DNA from: Corallochytrium limacisporum
Lineage: Eukaryota; Opisthokonta
Length of the DNA stretch: 64,000 nt
Reading direction: 5' to 3'
Assembly (NCBI GenBank): GCA_002811645.1
Contig: PDIP01000003.1
Coordinates: 471,783-535,782 of the forward strand
The notes under the pieces were generated by a model. The model had not been told where the DNA came from and made no database searches. It saw only the letters and a list, made by a program, of their open reading frames with translations. Of the stretch, positions 20,058-29,312 are shown in pieces (positions within the stretch are counted from its first letter, which is position 1; each line of letters begins with the position of its first letter). The position numbers and the translations under genes were made by a program.

Positions 20058-21404
20058 TTATACACTGATAGTCTTGAAAACATGGAAACCGGACAGAGCG
20101 GTAGATACCAGAGCGCCAGGAATCTGAGGGTGCCAGTGGATCTCTTTGATCTCAGACTGGCCCTGATGGATGAACAGCAGCTGAGGAGGCACATCCTTGT
20201 GGAGCGGCTGGCTGGCCAGCTCATCGTCGTCCTTCTCCACAGACAGGTCCCACAGCGAAACCTGGTCATCTGCTCCACTTACTGCTATAATACTATCGTC
20301 TGTAGGATGCCACTCGACAGAGGTAATCGGGGCGCGGTGCCACTTGAATTGGGCAATGGGCTTACCGGCCTTGATATTGCGCAGATCCCATACCTTGAAC
20401 AGACCGTCGTCGCCGCCGGAAACCATAAGGTACTTGACTGTCTTGTTCCAATCGATGACATTCACATCTGATGAGTGGGCCTCGTTCACAGTGATAGCTG
20501 ATTCAGCTTTCTTACGAGCGTCCCAAATTCTAACAGTCTTGTCCACGGAGCACGATGCGAAGACATTCGCCTCGTTCGGGCTCCACTGAATATCTTCAAC
20601 GCTTGCTGAATGAGCAGCATAAGGGGCCTTATCTACAATCCATCCAGAGCCACCCTCCTGCACATTCCAAACGTAAATGTATTTGTCACAGTCACCTGAT
20701 GCAAATCGTCCAGGAACTACCGGTGACCAGGCCATTGAGAACCCCTCTGTCGTATGGCCAGTGAAAGTTTGCACTGGAGCTTTCTTTACAGTCTCTTTTT
20801 CAGTTCCCCAGCCCTGTACATTCTTGATAGCATCGGACATGTCATGGATGCGAACCTTGCCGTCATCGCCCCAGGTAGAAACAAACTGACGATACTGCGG
20901 GCATGAACGCACCCGGTTGATACCATAATCAACACTGACGGAATAGAGGTCCATTTCTGGGGCATTGTCATCCATGTCGTCGTCGTCATCGGAATCACTA
21001 TCATCACCGTCATTCTGTTCTTTGTGTGTCTTCTTCATTTGACTCAAACGCATGAGCATGAGTTCATTATCTCGTGCCCGCTCTGCGGTAGTACCGGCGT
21101 ACATGAACATTTCCATGGGATAGTCTTCCCTTTTATCGCCAAGGCCATCCTTGAGGATATCAAAAGACATACATGGCCACTTGGTTGAAACCATGTGCAA
21201 CATATGGTATGCACTATCGTCGTGTTTCAACTCTTCGCCATCATCTAGATTCTCACCAGGAAGATAGACTTGGGTATCAGTTTTGCCGTTCTCACCCTGA
21301 TCAGCTTCTCCAGTTTCCATTTCCTCGTCGCCATCTTCCATTTCGTTGTCATCGAACTCCTCCATATAGTCCTCCTCAAACTCGAGTTCACTGTCCGGAC
21401 CCAT
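20058..21404 (-). CDS. GRWD1: Glutamate-rich WD-repeat protein GRWD1 / Rrb1
   Basis: A 448-residue protein with an acidic N-terminus (residues 5-45), a histone-chaperone-type N-terminal helix region (AYHMLHMVSTKWPCMSFDIL) and an internal acidic stretch (DDSDSDDDDDMDD). WD40 repeats fill the C-terminal half, including FASGDCDKYIYVWNV, FASCSVDKTVRIWDAR and IIAVSGADDQVSLWDLS. Rrb1/GRWD1 is a nucleolar chaperone for ribosomal protein uL3 and acts early in 60S assembly. The length and repeat arrangement match the family. RBBP4/7 (CAF1C) is the related alternative, but the Glu-rich leader and the TKWPCMSFDI segment favour GRWD1. It is divergent from the HMG gene over an unusually long 4.2 kb. Confidence 0.93.
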   Translation of the reverse strand: MGPDSELEFEEDYMEEFDDNEMEDGDEEMETGEADQGENGKTDTQVYLPGENLDDGEELKHDDSAYHMLHMVSTKWPCMSFDILKDGLGDKREDYPMEMFMYAGTTAERARDNELMLMRLSQMKKTHKEQNDGDDSDSDDDDDMDDNAPEMDLYSVSVDYGINRVRSCPQYRQFVSTWGDDGKVRIHDMSDAIKNVQGWGTEKETVKKAPVQTFTGHTTEGFSMAWSPVVPGRFASGDCDKYIYVWNVQEGGSGWIVDKAPYAAHSASVEDIQWSPNEANVFASCSVDKTVRIWDARKKAESAITVNEAHSSDVNVIDWNKTVKYLMVSGGDDGLFKVWDLRNIKAGKPIAQFKWHRAPITSVEWHPTDDSIIAVSGADDQVSLWDLSVEKDDDELASQPLHKDVPPQLLFIHQGQSEIKEIHWHPQIPGALVSTALSGFHVFKTISV

Positions 21405-23090
21405 AGTTGCAGATTTAAGGGCTCAACTATGCGCAATCGTTTCTTCACTGTGATGAGTGCTCTCCGCTCGAATGTTTACTTATTGCGGAGTGTAGCGAAA
21501 TGCCATAAGTAGCTCTGCAGCAAGGTCCAATACAAACCAAGTTAACCCCAACACTACTCCTCCACACAGTATACATCCGTACACCACACTTGCGTTGTAC
21601 ACTTGCAGTCCTACCCTCCACCACGCGAGTCACGCGGGTTAAAGGGGAGAGACTGAACTATGGTACGCTAGTACTCAAAGAAAACTGCGAGTGTGCGCTC
21701 AATGTGGGGAGCCCTTTAATCAGTCACACAATGATTATCAATCATAAATAAAATCAAAGGGAGTCTTATTTATTACTGTTTCTTGGGGGATGGTATCTGC
21801 TGAGCTTGTTTGCAATTTTGGGATCTCCCCCAACCCCCCTACCCAGCAGGCGACGGCCCATACAAAAGGACCCTCAGCCTGGGCTGCTTGCCTCTCTTCT
21901 CGCGCCTGTATTTCCAAGGTCTCACCCCACCTCCTTTGGCGTGACTTTCGGTACTTTCATTATGGATCTGTGGATGGTTTTGGAGGGAAATATGGGCCAT
22001 TGTCCGTTCTCTGGTGACACTGGGCAACTAAAACCGCGAATGTATACCATTTCTGCGATATTTGGCGGTTTTTTCCTGCCATTAGCCCCTTCCCCGCCGC
22101 GTTTCTCTTCGCCCCTGCCTCTTTCTTCTTCCAACCTTCTGCTTGTCCGCTCCCTCCTTTCCTCCCTTTCATGCGGCAGCAGTTGGGGCTCCGATAGAGA
22201 CTTCTGCGACATACAACTGCTGGGCCAGTGGAAGGCTCCTACTGGTAGTGAAGGTCCTGGGATGAAATGATCAGTACTGTAGAAGGAAACCTAGATCGGG
22301 GTCATTCTCTTGTCCCTCCCTCAATCCTGCCTACGATAAGCTCGTCCCGCACGGCGAGCCGACAATGTAGCCTTGGGCGTTGTCAAACAACCACCGCCCT
22401 GCCGCCACACACAGGTCCAAAGGCGACCAGACTGCTCGCCCCAAAAGAGTCTTTTTTTTTTTATTGTTATGCCTTTTGGGCGGCCGTTCATCTCATTGCA
22501 CACCTGGCTAGAGGTCCTTCCAAAATGAATAGGAATATTTCGCCCATACAAACCGCACACTGAAGGTGCTGTCATATCTATCACAATGCAGACCAGGATA
22601 GATCGTCTGGAAGGGTTCAGGTGAGGTAAGTGAAGCTTGAGTAGTTTTCTGGCCTCTGAGTCTGCCTTGGTTCTATCTCGCACCTTAATCAGAAAGTGCT
22701 GAATCGTCGTTATGGTCTTGGAACGGCGAACTGCGCCTGATCCTTCACATAATATGTCTCCTAAACCGGAGCAATGAGATCGATATGAGTCTTTCCTTCT
22801 TATGTCCCATAGGCCAGGAGGTAAGGATCGAAGGGACGAATTATCCATGTCCCGGGGAAACATATACTACAAGTATTCTCCCTGGTTTATTAAATATAGT
22901 GAAAGCATGCAAAATGACATAAGGTGCTAAGGCGAGGTGGGGAACTTTGTGACGTCCTTGGTCCAAGGAAAGTGAGCCCCAGGTATAGCAACATTTTGGT
23001 AGCCGGATGGGAATTTCATTTGTAGCCGTCCTACAGTGAACCCCTTGTCCTTGTCCTGCTACAGGCCCCTCGCATCCCTTGGTTGTTTAT
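21405..23090. other. Left part of the 4.2-kb GRWD1/HMG intergenic region
   Basis: No supported gene. A minus-strand frame at 22321-22863 is 180 codons long, but passes through a poly-T run (about 22452-22462) and resembles nothing known. An ATGATT-ATC-AATCAT inverted element lies at 21731-21745. The remainder appears unstructured. Confidence 0.4.
21731..21745. promoter_or_regulatory. ATGATT-ATC-AATCAT inverted element
   Basis: A 6-bp inverted repeat around an ATC centre, about 330 bp upstream of the GRWD1 start. Its inner 13 bases (TGATTATCAATCA) recur exactly at 43269-43281 upstream of uL11m. Confidence 0.4.
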
Positions 23091-23099
23091 GTACACCTC

Positions 23100-24680
23100 T
23101 GGCGCATATAGCGAAACTATGGAGCACACAGGGCAGTATATTCACTATAGAAAGCGCGTGACAATGGATCAATTGGATGACTGTCCTTGGAATAGTAAGG
23201 TTTGAACTTGGTCCCAAAACACTGGCAATCTCCGCAAACCTCTGTGAATCCTTTGTTTTCGGCCCGAAATTACCTCAGTTTGGGAGCTGATTGCTATAGG
23301 CCCCAAAATGTATAGGAGGCCCAGTCCCCATAATAAATGTATGGGAATCAATTGCTTTGGTTGCTTAAGTACCGGACCAAACCCAGTTCCTACAGTACCC
23401 GATCAGGGGTCCAATGGATTGGTCCAAAGTGTGTCCAAATTTTCTCCCTGCTTTCACTATCGAAATCATTTCCTCTATACATAATAAAGCTGGTATATTT
23501 ACTATGGATATTGTCAATTTATCGGTTTCAGTACTGAAAGACTGCGATTGATTCAGTATTCGATTCGCAAACGACCTCCTTTCCAGTACTGGATTCCTAT
23601 AGCAGTCCACTTTAGTATGAGATTTGTATTGCGCTTTTCTGTCGGTTTAGTACTGAATATCCGGTACAAACACCAGCCAGGAACTTTCAGTACTGAAAAC
23701 TTTTCTTCGTACATTGTCTATACTAAATTCCCTTTACCTTATACCTGTCCAGTACTTAACCAGGGACATTGTTCAATATGCCCCTTCACTATAGGAAATG
23801 TATGACCATAAACTTGGTAGAAATATACTGGAAATTCCGGTGTTCAGTACTGAAGTATTGGGATGGAAAGTGTAATACATTTACTATTGAAACCATTCCG
23901 GTACACCGTCAACCAGTACAGAAATCGCACCGCAGTTGGTAGTGAAAGTACTGGTTTTAGCTACGGCGGTACGCAAACTACCAGGACCTCATTCTATACT
24001 AAATGTATGTAATTTTAGCTTCAGTACTGATGGAACCCAAAAAATGGGCTCTCCATAGACATCAGTGTAATAATGTCTCTTCACGGTATATACCAAAATG
24101 CAGCGGAGAACTGCTCTGTGGTTGTTTAGTACTACTTAATTCCTAGTGAAATATTGGTAGTGAATGTAGGCAGTACATTTACTATAGAAAACGGCACCAC
24201 TTCATCTCCCAGTACTGAAAAGGGGCCATAGGGACCAATTCTTCTTCTACTTCAGACACGGCGCATTTTTGGTACTGTCTAGTTTTTTACTAGCCATAGT
24301 GAACGGAGAAAAATGGCTAGGGCGAGGATTCTCCAAGGCGAGTCACTATGGCATGCCCCATTTCTTGGTGCGTTCAGTACCAGTGTCAATTTCAATAGTA
24401 AATGTATGGCATTTTGTTTCCATACTGAAAGTATAGTGGACGATTTTCGCGCCTTCGATTCAAAATTGGCCCGAGTGGCGGGCGGGTTCGAGGGGAGCAC
24501 GATGAAGTGTGAAAGTTGCGAACTTTTCACTTTGAGTAAACCAAGAGGATGGTCTGGAGCCCGTTTGGATGGTTGGGTCGATTGGCATTGATACAATATA
24601 TACATGATAGATACCCTGCCCAAGTACGATTGAATAGAATGCAGAATAAACGCCTAGAGTATAGTGTGTTTACTATTGGC
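23100..24680. repeat. Island of palindromic AGTACT / ACTATAG / TACTAAATG motifs
   Basis: Ten AGTACT hexamers start at 23530, 23585, 23649, 23689, 23751, 23846, 23947, 24023, 24128 and 24211. Two are the same 14-bp palindrome TTTCAGTACTGAAA (23526-23539 and 23685-23698). Interleaved are TTTACTAT sites at 23498, 23880, 24178 and 24669. ACATTTACTATTGAAA (23877-23892) recurs in inverted form at 24390-24405. Several AAATGTATG-containing variants are present (near 23330, 23790, 24000, 24395). The motifs are spaced about 25-100 bp without a fixed period. No gene is recognised here. It could be a protein-binding array, a chromosomal landmark or decayed short palindromic elements. Confidence 0.75.
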
Positions 24681-25603
24681 ATCTAAACTAGATAGCGAAG
24701 AGACCTATAGGGAAGAGGTAGTTTTGATCCGGAATTTCGATCCCCTCCTCATGGTGCATTCCTGTTGCTTTGGGAGTGGCAGCAGAAGTTTTTTCACGAG
24801 TCAGCTGCTTTCAACCTACAATGTCTGGAAGAAAAAATTAAAAGCTACGAACGGGCGGATGAGAGGGGGGGCACTCGTGCAGGGATAGAATGTAGTCGGA
24901 GGGGAAGGTCAAATTTTCTTGTACGTGATTAACTACTGAGTAGTTATAGTGAATGAGTACACAAATACTACCTAAACTCGTAGATCTCAGTACCTTTGCG
25001 TATTCGGAAGATGAGAGGAGGCCACGCGTTTCATTGCGGTCATGCACCGGAGTGCAGAAACGAGGACAAGCGCAAACCGAAGGAGAGATACATCGCTCCT
25101 GCAGACTGATAAAACATTGAAAAGAAAATTGCTAAATGCAGCGGGGGAAAATGAAGGTCACTGATTTCACAAATGATTGTTTTGCATACTAAATGTACTT
25201 CGAAAATAATGTAGTAAAGCGGAAAATGAACGGAGCAGAACGAGGAGGGAAAGAGGGGGGAAAGGGTTCCCCATGCCGTGCTCTACAGGGACATCGTAGA
25301 GGCCCAGCACAGGTGATCACCCCTCGCACATGAACATGTCCTTTGCGGCAATTAGCACAAAGGTGCAGTAGTGAATATATAGGTTCACCAAAGGTGCGGT
25401 ATTGGACGTCCATCCAGTCGCAGAGGGGGTACGGGGGTGGGCAAGCCGAGGAACAACTTTTTGGCGGCAGTTGCGATGCACACCCTGGTTCCCGCGAGAC
25501 GCGTTGCACCGTGCTGGTATAAGAAGGACAGTAGATCAGTAAATTAGCCCGCTTGTAGACAGTTTTGTTAGTATCTAAAATTTACTCAAAAAGACAATTC
25601 AAC
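24681..25603. other. Right part of the GRWD1/HMG intergenic region
   Basis: Upstream region of the HMG-box gene. One further TACTAAATGTAC variant lies near 25188. Otherwise no gene or repeat is recognised; the last bases before 25604 are an A/T-rich leader. Confidence 0.4.
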
Positions 25604-26164
25604 ATGCCACCTAAATCCAAGAAGAAGGGCACGCCCAAGAAGGGCAAGAAGGAGCCCAAGATGAAGATGATCAAGAAGGACAAGAACGCCCCCAAGCGTG
25701 CCATGTCTGCCTTCATGTTCTTCGGTAACGATATCCGTCCTCAACTCCGTCAGGAATACCCCGACGCCAAGATCACCCAGATTGCTGCCATCCTTGGTCA
25801 GCGCTGGAAAGCTCTGCCTCAAAAGGATCGTGTCAAGTACGAGAAGATGGCTGCGGCCGACAAGGAGCGCTACCAGCAGGAGAAGGCCCACTACGTGCCA
25901 CCTCCTAACTTGAAGAAGGGCAAGCGCAAGAAAGACCCTAACGCCCCCAAGCGCGCCATGTCTGCCTTCATGTACTACGCCAACGATGTGCGTGCCGTTC
26001 TGCGCCAGAAGCATCCCGACCTGAAGATCACTCAGATTGCACAGATGATCGGTGAGCAGTGGCAAAACATGAATGAGAAGCAGCGCAAGACCTACGTTGA
26101 AAAGGCCGCCGCTGACAAGGCCCGCTACGATAAGGAACGCGCTGCCTACGTCAAGAGCAAGTAA
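25604..26164 (+). CDS. Protein with two HMG boxes (HMGB/NHP6-like)
   Basis: A 186-residue chromatin protein from ATG 25604. A Lys-rich N-terminus precedes HMG box A (about 29-97) and box B (about 113-181). Both start NAPKRAMSAFM and contain the ...KITQIA... and AAADK.RY segments. By hand alignment the two boxes share about 39 of 69 positions, indicating an internal duplication. There is no acidic C-terminal tail like that of vertebrate HMGB1. Such proteins bind and bend DNA without sequence specificity and assist nucleosome remodelling. Yeast NHP6 has a single box. A TTG 39 nt upstream is in frame but is not a likely start. It is convergent with NOL12 (108 bp). Confidence 0.93.
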   Translation: MPPKSKKKGTPKKGKKEPKMKMIKKDKNAPKRAMSAFMFFGNDIRPQLRQEYPDAKITQIAAILGQRWKALPQKDRVKYEKMAAADKERYQQEKAHYVPPPNLKKGKRKKDPNAPKRAMSAFMYYANDVRAVLRQKHPDLKITQIAQMIGEQWQNMNEKQRKTYVEKAAADKARYDKERAAYVKSK

Positions 26165-26272
26165 GTAATTTCCCATCCATTTTGAATACATATTTACATT
26201 GTTCCCATCGGAGAATGTTACATTATCCTTATGTTCTTTATGGACTACACAGTTTTCACACCATGGCTAAAC

Positions 26273-26860
26273 TTACCTTTTCCGTTTCCCATACTTTGCT
26301 ATCATACGTTCTGCTATCGATGGCTTGGCTTGGGTGTCGGTTCCTGTTTTCTTTGGCATCGATTTGGCTGCCGGCTTCAAAGGAATGTCAGACTGCTGTT
26401 TCCTCTGTCCGGTTTGCTTGCGATCCCTTGACGTGGACTGGCTCCGTTTGGCTGTGTAAGATGATGGTGGCCTTTGCTTGGTGTTTGCATTCTTCAGGTT
26501 TAAGAAGTCCACGGTCTCGATGGTGGTTACCGATGTCTTCGCCCCACCCTTGTGTTCACTAGACAGCGTCTTACTGATTCTTTTATCTTGAATGTCTATG
26601 CTGGTTTCACCTTCCTTGATTCCTCGTTTCTCTTCAAGGATTTTTTGTACATTCTCCCTACGCTCAGCACGAGCCCGGGCCTTCTCGGCTTTTTCTTGTT
26701 TGAGAAGCTTTTCCTGTGCTTTCTTCCTCCGTTCGTCCTTTCGTTTACGGAATCCCAAAATAAAATCTCGTCTGGCAGCAGGATCGAATTCAACAGTAAT
26801 TTTGGTCGATCGATTGATGCGTCGCCCAGCTGGCTTCGTTTGTGGACGGTTCCGCCCCAT
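26273..26860 (-). CDS. NOL12: Nucleolar protein NOL12 / Rrp17 family
   Basis: A 195-residue, highly basic protein. The N-terminal block ITVEFDPAARRDFILGFRKRKDERRKKA is the NOL12/Rrp17 signature and is followed by a charged helix (to about residue 85). The rest is low-complexity and basic, ending AERMIAKYGKRKR. Yeast Rrp17 is a 5'-3' exonuclease needed for 5.8S and 25S rRNA end processing. Animal NOL12 acts in rRNA processing in the nucleolus. It lies close to GRWD1, another ribosome-assembly gene. Confidence 0.88.
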   Translation of the reverse strand: MGRNRPQTKPAGRRINRSTKITVEFDPAARRDFILGFRKRKDERRKKAQEKLLKQEKAEKARARAERRENVQKILEEKRGIKEGETSIDIQDKRISKTLSSEHKGGAKTSVTTIETVDFLNLKNANTKQRPPSSYTAKRSQSTSRDRKQTGQRKQQSDIPLKPAAKSMPKKTGTDTQAKPSIAERMIAKYGKRKR

Positions 26861-27793
26861 TGTACTTCTCGATTATCATGTGACCCCTACGACCTCACAT
26901 GCTTCAAAGCACCTATCAAGTGGTACTCACTGTCACAAGCTTAAACGAAATGTGAAGTCCAGTGCCATTTGCTTTGTACCCTACGTGTTCTCTTGGCGTG
27001 GGCCTTGTACTCATGGGACTGACCCAAAGCCTGTCCATCTGGTGTCCAGCACGCACAGCGAGTACCGCTGACCCGCGCACACGCAGCTTGGAATCATGTT
27101 CCTCTGCGACGAAATCAACAAATCTGCTCTTGATTGGTGGGTTTACATAGAAAATATACTGAAATCAAGCACCGGACTCTTCCTCCGCTTCACAGCCGGC
27201 TGGGACGCGGATGAAAAGATCCAGTACTGAAAGACCGGGAAGGTCCACACACCCTCCTCCCCCAGCCCAGGGTCCATTTGCTGCCGGCCGCTACCTTGAA
27301 TAATTTGCTTGGCGCACTTCCGCGCCGCATGGGTTGATAATAGATGCCACAGTGTCGGGGAGGTCGTTGGCTCATTGTCGCTGGTCTCCGAACGTAATGG
27401 TTTGCGGATGAATCCCAAGCCGTTATTCACGCGGGTACAGGGGCAAATAGGTAAGCTGAGGGGATTTGCTTGCCTGTAGGCCATACGTGCACACACACAC
27501 ACACGCACACACGCAGACACACACACACACGCCAGAGAGCACACCGGCTCGGAAGCAGAGCGAAGTGTCAACCTACTGGCTCCGTGATATGCCGTACATA
27601 GCGGTTCCTTGGGGGTTGGCGACAATCGTTTGGGGTGCAGACCGACGGGCTGCCTATTTAAAGTTCTGCACCGCTGAATCGGATCTCTAGGAACCAGTTG
27701 TACGCTATGTGACGTGTAATTGAATGACTCGTGCCGTTCGGACCTGTGTTATAGAGACCAGCATGGTAGGTCCGTGAACAAATATTTTTGAAT
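26861..27793. other. Divergent intergenic region with CA microsatellite and motif trio
   Basis: A (CA)n-rich microsatellite with GC interruptions lies at about 27490-27530, and open frames crossing it are low-complexity artefacts. Three copies of the motif family found in the 23-24.7 kb island occur within 95 bp: TTTACATAGAAAA (27142), ATATACTGAAATC (about 27154) and CCAGTACTGAAAG (27221-27233). Confidence 0.5.
27490..27530 (+). repeat. Interrupted CA dinucleotide microsatellite
   Basis: Runs of ACACAC interrupted by single G substitutions, in the region between the divergent NOL12 and 27794 genes. Confidence 0.9.
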
Positions 27794-29272
27794 ATGGTCA
27801 TAGCAAACAAAATTGAACAGAATGCCACACGATGGGTGTCAGGTGTTGCCACTCGGATTGGCAAACAATTGGATGGGAACAAGGCTGCACAACGGGTCTT
27901 GTTCTCCGACTGGAATAAGTTCCGCGACAATTTTGTAAAGATTTGTGCGGACTGTCCACTAGGAGAAGAGTATGCGGTATATTTGAAAGAGCATGAAGAG
28001 GAATTTTACAACCTCTTCGTAGCGAAGGTACTTGGAAGCTTTCAAGAAGGACGGGATACTGAGCGTGCATTTGTTTCAGGAAAAATTCCCTTGGGCTTAC
28101 GCAATGGGAGAAGTGCCCTTTATACACAGTCTAATGCATTGCTAACGTCACCAGCGGCTCGCAAGCGATTTCATCGAAGCCTTTGGCTGGGGCAGAAGCT
28201 CAAATCTTCTAGAGACAATTGGGAAGGAAGGGAACTGCTAGATTCATGTGATACATTGAGTGAGGTGGTGAGCCCCTTCCTTCGCAGTGCACGGAGTGAA
28301 GACAACATGAGGGCAATGCTGACCGCATGTAATGAATGGCTGCAAAGACAGGATGAGGCCGAGGAAAAAGATGAAGGCACAAGCAAAGGGAGTGGATTCG
28401 TGACAGCCAAAGCGCTGCGCAAGATCTTGTACATTTTTGAAGCTGCACGGGCCCAATGGGCAAGGCAGGATCAGCTGGATCAGGGGACAATTCTGCAGCT
28501 AAGTAGTCTGTTGTCCTATTATATAGAACGGGTACTAGCGTCTGCTAGCCGCAAGGAGGCGGAAATCCTCCCTGCTATCTTGGCCTTTACGACCAGGAAT
28601 GATGTGTGGATGGCTGCACGATCTCTCCTACAGATATCCTACGGTTCTGTTGAGAAGGTATGGCTAAAGGAAAAGGTACGGACGCCATTCCTCATGGTAC
28701 TCACTTCAAACATCCGTCGCATGACCCCCTCAAACGACGAGGAAACTCTGTTGCGGCTGTGTTGTATCCTCGTAGCAAAGCTGATCATTGGCACCCCCGG
28801 GGCACCTAAGTCTGAGATCGGGTTCGAGCCTATGTCAGCTGCAATGAAGCATACTCCGTCTCAGTCACTCATCGATATGATGAGCGAAAAGAGTGGGCTT
28901 GCGCTTCCTAGTAGTGCTCCCAGTGAGGTTGTTGAACAGTTGGTAGAGACCATGACGTGGTCTAGTTTAAGTGTGTTGCTGGATTTTGCAGGACACATGA
29001 GTGACATGGCCAACGAAGACCAGGGAACCGTTTCAGACGGCCTTGGTGTGGACGCGGGCGACGATCTGGGTGTCATTATGGACACCCACGGTGCAGATTT
29101 AGAAGAAAACCATCCTACCCGCCGGAAACATTCAGAGGAGGACGCTGAGGACGATGACGGTGAGGAACAAGATGAGATGGCCTTGGACGCCAGTGGAAAC
29201 GGTGCAGACCAGACCATGACGGCCGATGGCGAGAAAGTAGTAAAGAAACGCAAAACGCGTACAGCAAAATAA
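27794..29272 (+). CDS. Unassigned acidic-tail protein, probably nuclear
   Basis: A 492-residue open frame from ATG 27794. I do not recognise the family. Residues 1-380 are predicted largely helical by eye, without coiled-coil regularity or known catalytic motifs (for example SDWNKFRDNFVKICADCPLG and KVRTPFLMVLTSNIRRM). From about 420 it becomes strongly acidic (SEEDAEDDDGEEQDEM) and ends in a basic KKRKTRTAK, a plausible nuclear localisation signal. Acidic stretches plus a basic tail and NOL12 as the divergent neighbour suggest a nuclear or nucleolar role, but that is inference. The stop codon is only 40 bp from the stop of the convergent AT-hook gene. Confidence 0.75.
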   Translation: MVIANKIEQNATRWVSGVATRIGKQLDGNKAAQRVLFSDWNKFRDNFVKICADCPLGEEYAVYLKEHEEEFYNLFVAKVLGSFQEGRDTERAFVSGKIPLGLRNGRSALYTQSNALLTSPAARKRFHRSLWLGQKLKSSRDNWEGRELLDSCDTLSEVVSPFLRSARSEDNMRAMLTACNEWLQRQDEAEEKDEGTSKGSGFVTAKALRKILYIFEAARAQWARQDQLDQGTILQLSSLLSYYIERVLASASRKEAEILPAILAFTTRNDVWMAARSLLQISYGSVEKVWLKEKVRTPFLMVLTSNIRRMTPSNDEETLLRLCCILVAKLIIGTPGAPKSEIGFEPMSAAMKHTPSQSLIDMMSEKSGLALPSSAPSEVVEQLVETMTWSSLSVLLDFAGHMSDMANEDQGTVSDGLGVDAGDDLGVIMDTHGADLEENHPTRRKHSEEDAEDDDGEEQDEMALDASGNGADQTMTADGEKVVKKRKTRTAK

Positions 29273-29312
29273 ACGGAACATACATTTATGTTTTAAATAA
29301 CCACCTTTTTCT

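Noticed and set aside
22321-22863. 180-codon minus-strand frame
   Set aside because: It crosses a poly-T run, has no recognisable domain and no neighbour logic. Kept only as a note in the intergenic entry.
23100-24680. CRISPR-like array interpretation of the motif island
   Set aside because: Spacing is irregular, repeats are short and variable palindromes, and the genome is eukaryotic.
27143-27625. 160-codon minus-strand frame
   Set aside because: Its central part is a translation of the CA microsatellite.
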